Of a DNA stretch of 38,784 nt, positions 1 through 7,366 are shown piece by piece. Every line of letters begins with the position of its first letter. The stretch's first letter is position 1. The notes beneath the pieces are model-generated. The model searched no databases. It was not told the origin of the DNA and saw only the letters and a program-made list of their open reading frames with translations. The position numbers and the translations under genes were made by a program. This DNA is from CAZPWF01 sp964610775 (GTDB lineage Bacteria; Patescibacteriota; Saccharimonadia; Saccharimonadales; JACQNP01): positions 1 to 38,784 of the forward strand of contig CAZSZC010000009.1 in NCBI GenBank assembly GCA_964610775.1, written 5' to 3'.

Positions 1-227
1 TGATCAAAACCCTCAAGGAGTGATTCAGGAGAGAGTGGAGTGGCTTCGGGGGAAGGAACTAGTTCTGTAGTGTCTGTGGTTGCAACTGCGCCTATAGCTA
101 GGCCTCGATTTTGTACTTCTTGTAGAAGTTCTTCGTTAGTCAAAACACCCGCTACTTGCTCGGGCGTAACAGGTACACCAGTAGCAACTGAAGCGCCAAC
201 AATTTCACCAAGTTTCTCGTTATTCAT
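1..227 (-). CDS. Unrecognised protein, amino-terminal part (cut by window edge)
   Basis: An open frame begins with ATG at 225-227 and runs leftward without a stop off the window edge, giving at least 75 codons. It starts MNNEKLGEIVGASVATG and continues acidic and soluble, with no membrane segment or signal peptide; the visible part ends in a Pro/Ser/Thr-rich stretch (TELVPSPEATPLSP). A GGAG Shine-Dalgarno sits about 10 bases upstream of the ATG, and a TATAAT box lies about 36 bases upstream, so this gene has an ordinary leader. I do not recognise the family. The start is well supported; the function is unknown because most of the protein is missing. Confidence 0.6.
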   Translation of the reverse strand, partial: MNNEKLGEIVGASVATGVPVTPEQVAGVLTNEELLQEVQNRGLAIGAVATTDTTELVPSPEATPLSPESLLEGFD

Positions 228-262
228 TAACTATTACTCCAACTCTTAGTAATTTGAGTAAT

Positions 263-291
263 ATTATACTACTAAAGCTATACTAACGCAA
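263..291 (-). promoter_or_regulatory. Promoter for the leftmost minus-strand gene
   Basis: On the minus strand, TTGCGT at 286-291 and TATAAT at 263-268 are separated by 17 bases. Transcription would start near 256, giving a leader of about 28 bases that contains the GGAG ribosome-binding site of the partial gene. Confidence 0.5.
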
Positions 292-398
292 GTCGATAGC
301 CCGTCTCAGGTTATACATGCTATAAAGGTATACTCACGTTAATTATAGATCGAGCTTTTGAGTTTGGTATATATAATTTACATCACTTCGGAGATACA

Positions 399-455
399 AT
401 GTTAGAACCAAACAAAAAAGAGTTGAAATGCCTCTTTTGTTGTTTTGGGGTATGA
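399..455 (+). other. Possible 18-codon leader ORF before the P-loop gene
   Basis: ATG at 399, preceded by CGGAG at 389-393, opens an 18-residue reading frame (MLEPNKKELKCLFCCFGV) ending with TGA at 453-455. An imperfect A/T hairpin (AAAAGAG near 414-420, CTCTTTT at 431-437) lies inside it, and the stop overlaps the -10 box of the next gene. It could be a leader peptide or chance; there is no independent support for translation. Confidence 0.2.
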
Positions 456-456
456 T
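451..456 (+). promoter_or_regulatory. -10 box predicting a leaderless start at 463
   Basis: TATGAT at 451-456 is followed by exactly six bases and then the ATG at 463. Transcription would begin at or within a base of the start codon. No Shine-Dalgarno is present upstream. No convincing -35 box is visible. Confidence 0.5.
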
Positions 457-462
457 TGATCG

Positions 463-954
463 ATGGGCAAACGAAATTATCTAATCGAGGGCGTTTCTGG
501 TACAGGCAAAAGTTCTGTATGTTATGCACTCAGGGAACGCGGGTATCAAACCATAGATGGCGACATTGAGCTTGCTTATCAAGGTGATCCAGAAACGGGC
601 GAACGCACCAAAGGCTTTACCCATGAACATCACATATGGGATATTAATAAAGTGAGAAAAATTGTTGAAAGCAAAGAAGTTGAGCGTACGTTTTTCTGTG
701 GGGGTTCCCGAAACCATGCAAAGTTTATTGATTTATTTGATGGTGTTTTTGTACTAGATATAGACGTCGCGACACTTAACACTAGGCTTGATTCTCGAGG
801 ATCTGGTGCTTGGGGCAACAAAAAAAGTGAACGTGACCTTATATTACGACTCCATGAAACAAATGCTGATATTCCAAAAGAAGGTATCCTAATTGATGCA
901 ACTCAATCACTCGAACAAGTTGTAAATGAAATACTCAAACTTTCTGGAGAATAG
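463..954 (+). CDS. P-loop nucleoside/nucleotide kinase-like protein (AAA_18 type)
   Basis: A 163-residue soluble protein with a Walker A loop at residues 10-17 (GVSGTGKS) directly after the first beta strand, as in adenylate, shikimate and gluconate kinases. After it come YQTIDGD, a typical substrate/DxD-like position near residue 32, and an Arg-rich lid-like segment (RLDSRGSGAWGNKKSERD) near residues 108-126. The carboxy end matches the usual last strand and helix of small kinases (ILIDATQSLEQVVNEIL). The fold assignment to P-loop kinases is firm; the substrate cannot be read from the sequence. The ATG at 463 is chosen because a -10 box lies six bases upstream. It stands alone, with 64 bases before the next gene. 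Confidence 0.8.
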   Translation: MGKRNYLIEGVSGTGKSSVCYALRERGYQTIDGDIELAYQGDPETGERTKGFTHEHHIWDINKVRKIVESKEVERTFFCGGSRNHAKFIDLFDGVFVLDIDVATLNTRLDSRGSGAWGNKKSERDLILRLHETNADIPKEGILIDATQSLEQVVNEILKLSGE

Positions 955-1018
955 TTCTGATTTCCATAAATACAGATAGCATAGTATTGACTATTTATTT
1001 TAGTTTAATGTAAACTTT

Positions 1019-1330
1019 ATGATTAAGAAAGTACAGGATATTTATCCGTCATCAAAAGCTTCTCCAGAAGAAATAAAGGAATACGGATGGAGGTTTATTG
1101 AAGAATTACCAATTTCTGATTTTCGTCTTGGCGTCGATAGGACAAGAAGCGTAGCCGTTGCCACAGAAGTATCGGACTATTTACGGGAGTTAAGAACAAT
1201 TATCGATGAAGTCGACACTTTACCGCTAGGAACGGAACAGGGTGTAGTTGAGATTGTAGACTTCGCAGTTGCGAGAATCGACACAGCGACCGAACCACAA
1301 CTAGGGTTCTTTGCATTACTACCACGGTAG
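1019..1330 (+). CDS. Conserved-looking hypothetical protein
   Basis: A 103-residue soluble, acidic protein with no signal peptide, membrane segment or recognisable motif. The middle (VSDYLRELRTIIDEVDTLP) is predicted helical. The ATG at 1019 has no Shine-Dalgarno; TTGACT at 987-992 could be a -35 box with a weak TAAACT 18 bases further on, but that would place the transcription start inside the gene, so the promoter is unresolved. Codon use is like the neighbours. I do not recognise the family. Confidence 0.55.
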   Translation: MIKKVQDIYPSSKASPEEIKEYGWRFIEELPISDFRLGVDRTRSVAVATEVSDYLRELRTIIDEVDTLPLGTEQGVVEIVDFAVARIDTATEPQLGFFALLPR

Positions 1331-1396
1331 CTCTAACTTACATCACTAACGGTGGCCACGCATAAGCACTTACCGAAAAGTGGATGATTATTCATT

Positions 1397-1405
1397 TGGT
1401 ATGAT
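1397..1405 (+). promoter_or_regulatory. Extended -10 box predicting a leaderless start at 1412
   Basis: TGG immediately precedes TATGAT (1400-1405), an extended -10 of the TGn type, and six bases later the ATG of the next gene begins at 1412. There is no Shine-Dalgarno. Confidence 0.55.
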
Positions 1406-1411
1406 TTAATT

Positions 1412-1924
1412 ATGTATCTGTACCATCATGTTCCTGACAAGCAAACCGGGAGTATAATTTATCCTCTGAACGAATTAAAAAACAAGCACCCTGAAATCTA
1501 CTGTAAACAAAGCGCAAAATATGACAACATACAAGAAAAAGATGTTGAGATCCCTGGTTTTGGTTACTGGAATGACTGTATTAATTTAATGCCTGTCAGC
1601 CCCGGATTAGTCAAAGAAGAATTAGAAAAATTTAACCATGACACAAACTGGCTTTGGACTTTTTATAAAATAGACTCAGAAACGCTGGATAATTCAAAAC
1701 TAGTAATTATGGTTCCGCTCGAAAGCAATAATATTGCAAGGAGACAATTTATTATATTCAATAAGACAAATTTCGACAAATACTGCCATATTGGCGGGGT
1801 TACACGACAACGATACCAAAATGCTAAGGATAATAACGAACAGCCAAACACGTTTGCGGGTGTCCCTCATGTTCTTTACAAAGGTTCTATAGATACATCA
1901 AACCTTGAAATAGTTGAGTTCTAA
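1412..1924 (+). CDS. Uncharacterised conserved protein
   Basis: A 170-residue soluble protein beginning MYLYHHVPDKQTGSIIYPLN. The pattern of HVP, a Gly-Ser-x-(I/L)-YPL segment, HPEIY, a central WNDxINLMPV and a later FIIFN core looks to me like a bacterial family whose function is unknown; I recall similar sequences but cannot name the family. No signal peptide or membrane segment. Aromatic and His content is high, and the central LVIMVPLESNNIARRQFIIF is probably two core strands. The start is fixed by the -10 box six bases upstream. Real gene: confident. Function: unknown. Confidence 0.65.
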   Translation: MYLYHHVPDKQTGSIIYPLNELKNKHPEIYCKQSAKYDNIQEKDVEIPGFGYWNDCINLMPVSPGLVKEELEKFNHDTNWLWTFYKIDSETLDNSKLVIMVPLESNNIARRQFIIFNKTNFDKYCHIGGVTRQRYQNAKDNNEQPNTFAGVPHVLYKGSIDTSNLEIVEF

Positions 1925-1954
1925 CTCTTGCAACTAAATTAACAGAGTCAAACA

Positions 1955-1984
1955 TTGACTTTAACTAGTATTTTGTTATATAAT
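1955..1984 (+). promoter_or_regulatory. Strong promoter predicting a leaderless start at 1991
   Basis: TTGACT at 1955-1960 and TATAAT at 1979-1984 are 18 bases apart. The -10 ends six bases before the ATG at 1991. The TTG that would extend the frame to 1955 is the -35 box itself, so it is rejected as a start. Confidence 0.75.
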
Positions 1985-1990
1985 ATTTTC

Positions 1991-2584
1991 ATGTTTTTTC
2001 TCAGGTCATCAATCCTAACTGTTGCGTCTATTCTGTTGTTTTCAGTAACTGGCACGGCATCGGCCGCCACGACTACTAGTTCGCAAATCACTCAATACAT
2101 GAGCGGCGTACAGGTACTTGATGGCGCAGTCCTTACCAATAAACCCGTTAAAATTCGTGCTACGGCCGGTAAATTAACTTATGATCAGGGTTGGGCAACT
2201 TACAACAACAGTGTCAACGACGGCAATACTCAAGATATTGAATTTTTTCTACAAAAGGACTTTTCGGCAACTAGCACCTACAAACGCTACTGTGTTAACG
2301 CACGAGATCTCGCGCCATATGGCGTAAAAGCTAGGCTCCAAATCTGGACAGGGGAATACACAATATCACCCGGATACCCGTACGGTCTGGAAACCGACCC
2401 TCATGATTTTGTTCCTACTACGCCACTCACGTCGCAATTCTCAACAGTCTGTACTAAGTGGACTTTTATCGTCAACCCACCCGTAAACACAACTACTCCA
2501 TATCAACGATTGGCAGTAGTGGGCGGGATAGTAGTGACACAAGGTGCTGTTCAAATACGAACCGTTAGCATCGAATCCCGCTAA
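1991..2584 (+). CDS. Secreted protein of unknown function
   Basis: A 197-residue protein with a classical Sec signal peptide: short charged start (MFFLRSS), hydrophobic core (ILTVASILLFSVTG) and a likely cleavage after TASA at about residue 26. The mature part is Ser/Thr-rich at the beginning, then beta-rich, with two Cys (YCVNARD; STVCTKW) that could form one disulfide. No lipobox, carboxy-terminal anchor or known domain is seen, so it is probably released or held by other means. It converges on a minus-strand membrane-anchored gene whose stop is 18 bases away; the inverted repeat GCTAAC (2580-2585) / GTTAGC (2597-2602) between the two stops may help termination, but it lacks a clear T run. 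Confidence 0.65.
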   Translation: MFFLRSSILTVASILLFSVTGTASAATTTSSQITQYMSGVQVLDGAVLTNKPVKIRATAGKLTYDQGWATYNNSVNDGNTQDIEFFLQKDFSATSTYKRYCVNARDLAPYGVKARLQIWTGEYTISPGYPYGLETDPHDFVPTTPLTSQFSTVCTKWTFIVNPPVNTTTPYQRLAVVGGIVVTQGAVQIRTVSIESR

Positions 2585-2602
2585 CTAAGAAATGTGGTTA
2601 GC

Positions 2603-3211
2603 TTATTTCAAATTTGCTTTGACCGCATCAGCAAGTGGCGTCACATGATCAAGCGCTACCGAACTGCCTGGACCAATGCCTTTTTTAACGCTCAGAATAT
2701 ACCAATTATTGCCTTTAAGAATGTTTAGCTGCCCATAGGTCGGGTTAAAGTAGGCCTTATCACCATAACCGCTTACATCTTGTACGCCTGCGGGTTTTTG
2801 ATCTGAGAAAACAGCTTTATTTGAAGCTGCACCCTTACTCGTTTTTGCTGCCCGCGCCAAAATGCCAAGTGTTGTGCCGTTTTTGGCATCCTGTAATGGA
2901 TTACCTGTACTAGGTTTTTTAAGATAATTACAGTTGCTGACCGATACATCGTCACTTGAAGCATTCCCCGCAGTTGTATCGGATTTAGTAGCTCCACCAC
3001 CAACTGTTTGATCCGCGGCAGCTTGGGTTAGAACTTCACATGCATCAACCGCAATCATTGCCGCATCGCCTGTTTTTACTTCCTGTGATTGACCAGTAGT
3101 CGTATTATTAACTACCCCTGTTTTGCTATCTTTGCTACGTGTTACAACTACTGCTATTCCGCCACCAACTATAACAACCGCACCTATTAAAGCTACGATC
3201 CACTTATTCAT
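2603..3211 (-). CDS. Membrane-anchored extracellular protein
   Basis: A 202-residue protein with one amino-terminal membrane segment (residues about 4-24, MNKWIVALIGAVVIVGGGIA), a Lys/Arg stop-transfer region, then a Ser/Thr/Asn-rich linker and an exported domain. The exported part has a Cys pair (VDACEVLTQAAADQ and VSNCNYLKK) and a GYGDKAYFNPTYGQLNILKGNNWY segment. This layout resembles actinobacterial DUF3558-type lipoproteins, but no lipobox is present and the match is only by eye. A GAGGAGG ribosome site sits four bases before the ATG, and an extended -10 (TGC then TATACT, 3245-3237 on this strand) lies upstream. Confidence 0.6.
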   Translation of the reverse strand: MNKWIVALIGAVVIVGGGIAVVVTRSKDSKTGVVNNTTTGQSQEVKTGDAAMIAVDACEVLTQAAADQTVGGGATKSDTTAGNASSDDVSVSNCNYLKKPSTGNPLQDAKNGTTLGILARAAKTSKGAASNKAVFSDQKPAGVQDVSGYGDKAYFNPTYGQLNILKGNNWYILSVKKGIGPGSSVALDHVTPLADAVKANLK

Positions 3212-3449
3212 AAACCCTCCTCATTTATATGGGTATAGTATAGCACCGCAAAAGAACAACTCATTTATCCCGACGACTATAATCATAGTACAAATAATTT
3301 TCATTTGTCTTACTACACAAACCAGATTATTCTAAAGCCCGACTAGGGCAACACAACCCAACCAATATACGTGTTAGCGCCTAAAATCTGTTCGCGTTCC
3401 AGGAAACAGTAGCACACAGAATAACGCTATTTTAGTTTAGGGACGGTTG

Positions 3450-3719
3450 TTAGCTCGCCTTATTTTTCCAACGCTCTAGTTTTGGGAGTTGTTTTTTGGC
3501 CATCCACCTCATCAAACTTCCGCTTCCTTGTTCCTTCAAAGCATTATCTACAATTATTTTCATCTGATCGAGAGTACAGTCTGGTGTCACAAACACCCCA
3601 TTTTCATAACAGAGTCTGCACCACTTTTCACTTTTACGCTCGTCGGCTTCAGTGCCTCTACAATCACCAGCCTTTTTGGTTTGAAGAGGCATGCCGCAAC
3701 TTTGGCATTGTTTCGTCAT
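3450..3719 (-). CDS. Small zinc ribbon protein (putative zinc ribbon, PF12674 type)
   Basis: An 89-residue protein with CQSCGMPL at residues 4-11 and CRLCYENGVF at about 34-43, two CxxC pairs that would bind one zinc. The order CxxCGMP, a G-T-E-A-D segment, CxxCYxxGxF and then PDCTLDQM matches the family annotated as putative zinc ribbon domain. Such proteins are cytoplasmic and small; their role is not established. A Cys in the intervening segment (GDCRG) is extra. The carboxy end is basic. It is flanked by 238 bases to the membrane-anchored gene with nothing recognisable in between. Confidence 0.75.
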   Translation of the reverse strand: MTKQCQSCGMPLQTKKAGDCRGTEADERKSEKWCRLCYENGVFVTPDCTLDQMKIIVDNALKEQGSGSLMRWMAKKQLPKLERWKNKAS

Positions 3720-3798
3720 TTTAACGTCGTCCTATCTAGTTATATTCTATACCCGTGATGCAATATGAGTAAAATTTCCAATGGTTATTAGTATAATG

Positions 3799-4044
3799 TC
3801 ACTCGACAACAGGCAAAGATTCAACCGGTAACTCAAGCACTTTAGCCAAGCGCTCAATTTGTTGGAATTTGCAATACTTTATTGGCGCACCCGAATGATC
3901 ATAAATACGATAATAATGATTAAATTTTATGGTCTCGCCTCTAAAATTTTTTGCAACCGTAGGTTTGTTTATGCGCCTTATTACCCAGCCAGCGGGCTGG
4001 TCGGCAAGAATTCTTTTTATTTTGGCGTAGTGATTAAAGGCCAT
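3799..4044 (-). CDS. Small basic hypothetical protein
   Basis: An 81-residue basic protein without signal peptide or membrane segments. It starts MAFNHYAKIKRIL, has alternating charged and aromatic residues (FRGETIKFNHYYRIYDHSG) and ends with a predicted helix (IERLAKVLELPVESLP). The ATG at 4042-4044 is preferred over the upstream TTG because TATAAT on the minus strand (4053-4058) overlaps that TTG and lies eight bases before the ATG. I do not recognise the family; it could be a small nucleic-acid-binding protein, but no motif shows this. Confidence 0.5.
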   Translation of the reverse strand: MAFNHYAKIKRILADQPAGWVIRRINKPTVAKNFRGETIKFNHYYRIYDHSGAPIKYCKFQQIERLAKVLELPVESLPVVE

Positions 4045-4106
4045 ATATGGCAATTATAACAGCGCGACTTTTACCATTCATATAATATTTCGCAGAGCTT
4101 ATGGTG

Positions 4107-4112
4107 TATAAT
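4107..4112 (+). promoter_or_regulatory. -10 box predicting a leaderless GTG start at 4119
   Basis: TATAAT at 4107-4112 is followed by six bases and a GTG at 4119 in the frame of the DUF2177 gene. An upstream in-frame ATG at 4101 would put the -10 box inside the coding region. Confidence 0.55.
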
Positions 4113-4118
4113 TTAGGA

Positions 4119-4526
4119 GTGGATACAATAAAAACCATCTATACCTACTTACTAACGGTTCCGGTATTCTTTGCTATAGATATGATATGGCTTGGGGTTA
4201 TTGCAAAGAGCTTTTACGCTAAACAGTTAAGTAATTTTTTGACTTCAAACGTAAACTGGGTTGCTGCAATAATTTTCTACCTGCTTTATATAATAGGAAT
4301 TATATACTTTGCTGTCTTACCTGGTATTGAAAAAAATTCGCTAAAAACTGTCATCATAAGCGCAGCGCTATTTGGTGGACTAGCATACGCCACGTATGAC
4401 CTCACAAATTTAGCTACACTAAAAAACTGGCCAATGCCAATTGTAATAGTAGACATAATTTGGGGAGTAGTACTAACAACTACTGTGGCTATAGCCAGTT
4501 ATAATATAGCTCAATGGCTCAAATAG
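4119..4526 (+). CDS. DUF2177 family membrane protein
   Basis: A 135-residue protein with four membrane segments (about 7-27, 47-69, 78-98 and 107-130). The opening TYLLTVPVFFAIDMIWLG and the following SFYAKQL are characteristic of the DUF2177 family, whose function is unknown. Family members are often found near DUF1295, an FAD oxidoreductase and cyclopropane synthase genes in other bacteria, as here. The GTG at 4119 fits the family's usual start and the -10 box position; an ATG at 4101 would add six residues. Its 3' end overlaps the next gene by 13 bases, which implies translational coupling and a common job. No catalytic motif is seen, so a membrane partner role is only a guess. Confidence 0.85.
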   Translation: MDTIKTIYTYLLTVPVFFAIDMIWLGVIAKSFYAKQLSNFLTSNVNWVAAIIFYLLYIIGIIYFAVLPGIEKNSLKTVIISAALFGGLAYATYDLTNLATLKNWPMPIVIVDIIWGVVLTTTVAIASYNIAQWLK

Positions 4527-5287
4527 TTATTTCAATTGCAACCATCTTTATCTATATGACACTTTGGTGGGTGGTTTCACTTATAAAAAAACGAAATGAT
4601 ATTGCTGACGTAGCTTGGGGTATTGGCTTCATTGTTATAAGCTTAGTGCTATTCTTGCAAACAAACTCTACGAATATCAAAGGCTATATTATCCTGATTA
4701 TGGTGACCTTATGGGGTGTTCGACTGGCTACACACATTGGCACTCGCCACCGTGGAAAACCAGAAGACGGTCGATACCAAACAATGAGAAAAGAATGGAA
4801 ATACCCAATCTTGCAGAGCTATACGAACGTTTTCTTATCTCAGGGGTTCTTTATGCTGTTGGTGGCTGCACCAATATTGTTATTTTTTAGTGCCGCACCA
4901 GGCACTTTGAATTGGTATAACTTTATCGGCCTAATGATTTGGATAGTTGGTTTTGTATTTGAATCCATCGGCGACTACCAATTGGCTCAGTTTATAAAAA
5001 ACCCAAAGAACAAAGGCAAAATAATGAGATATGGATTATGGCGTTACAGCAGACACCCAAACTACTTTGGAGAAATTAGCTTATGGTGGGGTTTCTACAT
5101 TTTTACATTATTCACACCTTTTTGGTACTTAGGGCTAGTCGGTCCTCTTACGATAACGTTTCTTATCATTGGCGTGTCGGGTATACCAATGCTTGAAGAA
5201 AGATATAAAGGAAACCGAGATTACGAAAATTATCAAAAAACAACCAGTGCATTTTTCCCATTACCCCCAAAACATCATAACGGTTGA
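4514..5287 (+). CDS. DUF1295 / steroid 5-alpha-reductase-like membrane enzyme
   Basis: A 257-residue polytopic membrane protein with about seven hydrophobic segments. Near the carboxy end residues 175-187 read LWRYSRHPNYFGE, the signature shared by DUF1295, isoprenylcysteine methyltransferases and steroid 5-alpha reductases, where it takes part in cofactor binding. The family is usually described as NADPH-dependent reductases of lipid-like substrates, but the reaction is not established for bacterial members. Upstream features (KKRNDIADVAWGIGF, GTRHRGKPEDGRYQTMRKEW) also fit the family. It starts inside the DUF2177 gene and is followed 17 bases later by an FAD oxidoreductase. The context suggests modification of an unsaturated fatty acyl chain in the membrane. 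Confidence 0.88.
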   Translation: MAQIVISIATIFIYMTLWWVVSLIKKRNDIADVAWGIGFIVISLVLFLQTNSTNIKGYIILIMVTLWGVRLATHIGTRHRGKPEDGRYQTMRKEWKYPILQSYTNVFLSQGFFMLLVAAPILLFFSAAPGTLNWYNFIGLMIWIVGFVFESIGDYQLAQFIKNPKNKGKIMRYGLWRYSRHPNYFGEISLWWGFYIFTLFTPFWYLGLVGPLTITFLIIGVSGIPMLEERYKGNRDYENYQKTTSAFFPLPPKHHNG

Positions 5288-5289
5288 TA

Positions 5290-5295
5290 TATAAT
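5290..5295 (+). promoter_or_regulatory. Possible internal -10 box before the FAD oxidoreductase
   Basis: TATAAT at 5290-5295 lies nine bases before the ATG at 5305 and begins just after the stop of the preceding gene. It may give an extra, almost leaderless transcript of the last two genes of this operon. Confidence 0.35.
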
Positions 5296-5304
5296 TAAGA
5301 ACTT

Positions 5305-6582
5305 ATGAGAATCGCAATAATCGGCAGTGGTGTATCAGGATTAACTAGTGCGTATTTACTTTCTCCTAGCCATGAAATTACCATATTCGAAAAATCCGAT
5401 AGAATTGGAGGCCATGCGCATACAATTATTGTTAAAGAAGATGGCAAGAAAATCGCTGTTGATAACGGTTTCATGGTTTACAATCCTGAACGATATCCTA
5501 ATTTTGTCCAATTACTAAATCAGCTTGGTGTTGAATCAATTGAAACAACTATGTCTTTTGGCCTAGAAATACCCGGAGAAATTAGCTATAACAGTGATCT
5601 ACCTAATGGTATATTCGCTGTCAGAGCAAATATATTTAATCTGCGCTTCCTTAAGTTCCTATATAACATCACTCGGTTTAGAAAGAAGGCGAGGCAGGCA
5701 TTGGTTAAAAGTCCTGAATCTACAGAAACACTCGGACAATTTTTGAAAAATAACAATTTCAACCAAGATGTAGCCAATTGGTTTTTATTCCCAACACTTT
5801 CTGCCATATGGTCAATCAAAGAAATTGATAAGGTTAATGACTTTCCGGCAATGTCAACATTTAGATTTTTAGATAATCATAAATTACTAAATACCACCCA
5901 GCCACGCTGGAAAACTATAAAAGGTGGTTCTATAGAATATGTCAGTAGAGTACGAAAAAGCATTGAAGATAATGGCGGCGGGATCATGACAAAAGCAAAT
6001 GTTACCAGTATTAAGCGTAGTGGAGATGCTATCGACATAGTTGTAAATGGTAAGGAAGAGAACTTCGACTATGTCATATTCGCTACTCACGCCGATACCA
6101 CAAAAAAACTTATTTCTGATATATCCAAAGAAGAAAAAAATGCACTCGACAAATTTTCATACACAAATAACAAAACGGTTCTACATAAAGACAGGGGGCT
6201 AGTCCCTGGTAATCATCGACTTTTAGCCGCGTGGAACTATACCCAGAAGAACGACCCGACTAATGGGACCTCACAAACAAGCTTCACATACTGCATGAAT
6301 ATCTTGCAACATATACCTCACGATACGCCCGTATTTGTCACCCTCAACCCGAAGATCGATATAGATAAAAATATGATTTACGCCATCGAAGAATACTCGC
6401 ACCCGCAATATAATCTAGAATCGCTCGATGGCCAAAAAGCTATATCTAAGCTACAAGGTAAAAGAAATACATTTTATACTGGGGCGTATTTAGGTTATGG
6501 GTTTCATGAAGATGGTGTTGTTTCGGCAATACAAGTTGCAAAAAAATTAAACATATCACCACCATGGCAGAACCAAAAATAA
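5305..6582 (+). CDS. FAD-dependent amine-oxidase-like oxidoreductase (COG2907 type)
   Basis: A 425-residue flavoprotein. Residues 7-12 form the Rossmann GxGxxG (GSGVSG), E29 ends the second strand where it would bind the adenosine ribose, and RIGGHAH at 33-39 is the second dinucleotide motif. The carboxy-terminal TGAYLGYGFHEDGVVSA is the FAD-binding end typical of this family. Such proteins are predicted NAD/FAD-binding oxidoreductases related to carotenoid desaturases and amine oxidases. In proteobacteria they sit beside DUF1365 and cyclopropane synthase genes, including loci controlled by the sigma E/ChrR singlet-oxygen response, where related gene sets act on fatty acyl chains (known from memory). 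It overlaps the next gene by 19 bases. Substrate here: inferred acyl chain. Confidence 0.9.
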   Translation: MRIAIIGSGVSGLTSAYLLSPSHEITIFEKSDRIGGHAHTIIVKEDGKKIAVDNGFMVYNPERYPNFVQLLNQLGVESIETTMSFGLEIPGEISYNSDLPNGIFAVRANIFNLRFLKFLYNITRFRKKARQALVKSPESTETLGQFLKNNNFNQDVANWFLFPTLSAIWSIKEIDKVNDFPAMSTFRFLDNHKLLNTTQPRWKTIKGGSIEYVSRVRKSIEDNGGGIMTKANVTSIKRSGDAIDIVVNGKEENFDYVIFATHADTTKKLISDISKEEKNALDKFSYTNNKTVLHKDRGLVPGNHRLLAAWNYTQKNDPTNGTSQTSFTYCMNILQHIPHDTPVFVTLNPKIDIDKNMIYAIEEYSHPQYNLESLDGQKAISKLQGKRNTFYTGAYLGYGFHEDGVVSAIQVAKKLNISPPWQNQK

Positions 6583-7364
6583 AGCTAATTAAGGCGACTG
6601 TTGGTCATACTCGTTTATGGCCAAAAAATAACACTTTTAAATATAGAGTTTTTTATGTTAAGACTCCTGTCACCAATAATCCGACAAAAACACCAAGGTT
6701 ATTTTCGTTCGATTACTTCAACGTCTTATCAATGTGGACAAAAGATCATGGTAATAGAAACAAAAAAGTGGGGTGGTATCAATTCATAACAAATGAGTTA
6801 TCTAAGGCAAATATTAAAGTGACTAATGGCTATAGGTACTACCTAGTTGCTCATCCTAGAATATTAGGATATGCGTTCAATCCTATATCTTATTGGCTCG
6901 TCATTAACGAAAAGGGCGTGCTTCAGGCTGTGCTTTGCGAAGTTCTCAACACTTTTAAACAAACCCATAACTATCTGTTAACGAAAGCTGACCGAACACC
7001 AATAATAGCAACTGATATTCTTGTGGCTGAAAAAAAACTATACGTATCACCGTTTAATAAAATTGAAGGTCATTATGAATTCAGCTTTAGCTATGACACT
7101 AAACAATTTAAGTCGGTAATAAATTATTACGATAAAAAGGGCAGACATATCCTAAATACTTATGTTGGAGGCAAATCAGAAGATGTATCATCTGGAAAAA
7201 TTATGCGCCTTTTAGCATCTTACCCGTTCATGACTATGATGGTTGTAGTACGCATACATTGGCAAGCACTAAGACTTTATTTAAAAAGTATTAAAGCAAC
7301 CTTAAGGTTTAAACCAAAGAAATATCAAAACAATGAAACTACTGTAAGTAAGAAACAAAAATGA
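6564..7364 (+). CDS. DUF1365 family protein
   Basis: A 266-residue protein with the DUF1365 hallmarks: HPRILGYAFNPIS at about residues 97-109, then EVLNTFKQTHNYLL, then YVSPFNKIEGHYEFSF. The conserved His, Asn and Arg residues suggest an enzyme or lipid-binding role, but no activity has been assigned. It lacks a signal peptide; the carboxy-terminal part (SYPFMTMMVVVRIHWQALRLYL) is probably membrane-associated. It starts inside the FAD oxidoreductase gene, so the two are translationally coupled, and its TGA lies only two bases from the stop of the convergent cyclopropane synthase. That arrangement gives opposite transcripts meeting tail to tail with no terminator hairpin between them. Confidence 0.88.
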   Translation: MAEPKIKLIKATVGHTRLWPKNNTFKYRVFYVKTPVTNNPTKTPRLFSFDYFNVLSMWTKDHGNRNKKVGWYQFITNELSKANIKVTNGYRYYLVAHPRILGYAFNPISYWLVINEKGVLQAVLCEVLNTFKQTHNYLLTKADRTPIIATDILVAEKKLYVSPFNKIEGHYEFSFSYDTKQFKSVINYYDKKGRHILNTYVGGKSEDVSSGKIMRLLASYPFMTMMVVVRIHWQALRLYLKSIKATLRFKPKKYQNNETTVSKKQK

Positions 7365-7366
7365 AT

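Noticed and set aside
4119..5287. Recoded UGA as in Gracilibacteria/SR1
   Set aside because: UGA ends DUF1295 and DUF1365 at the lengths expected for their families, and no family is broken by in-frame UGA.
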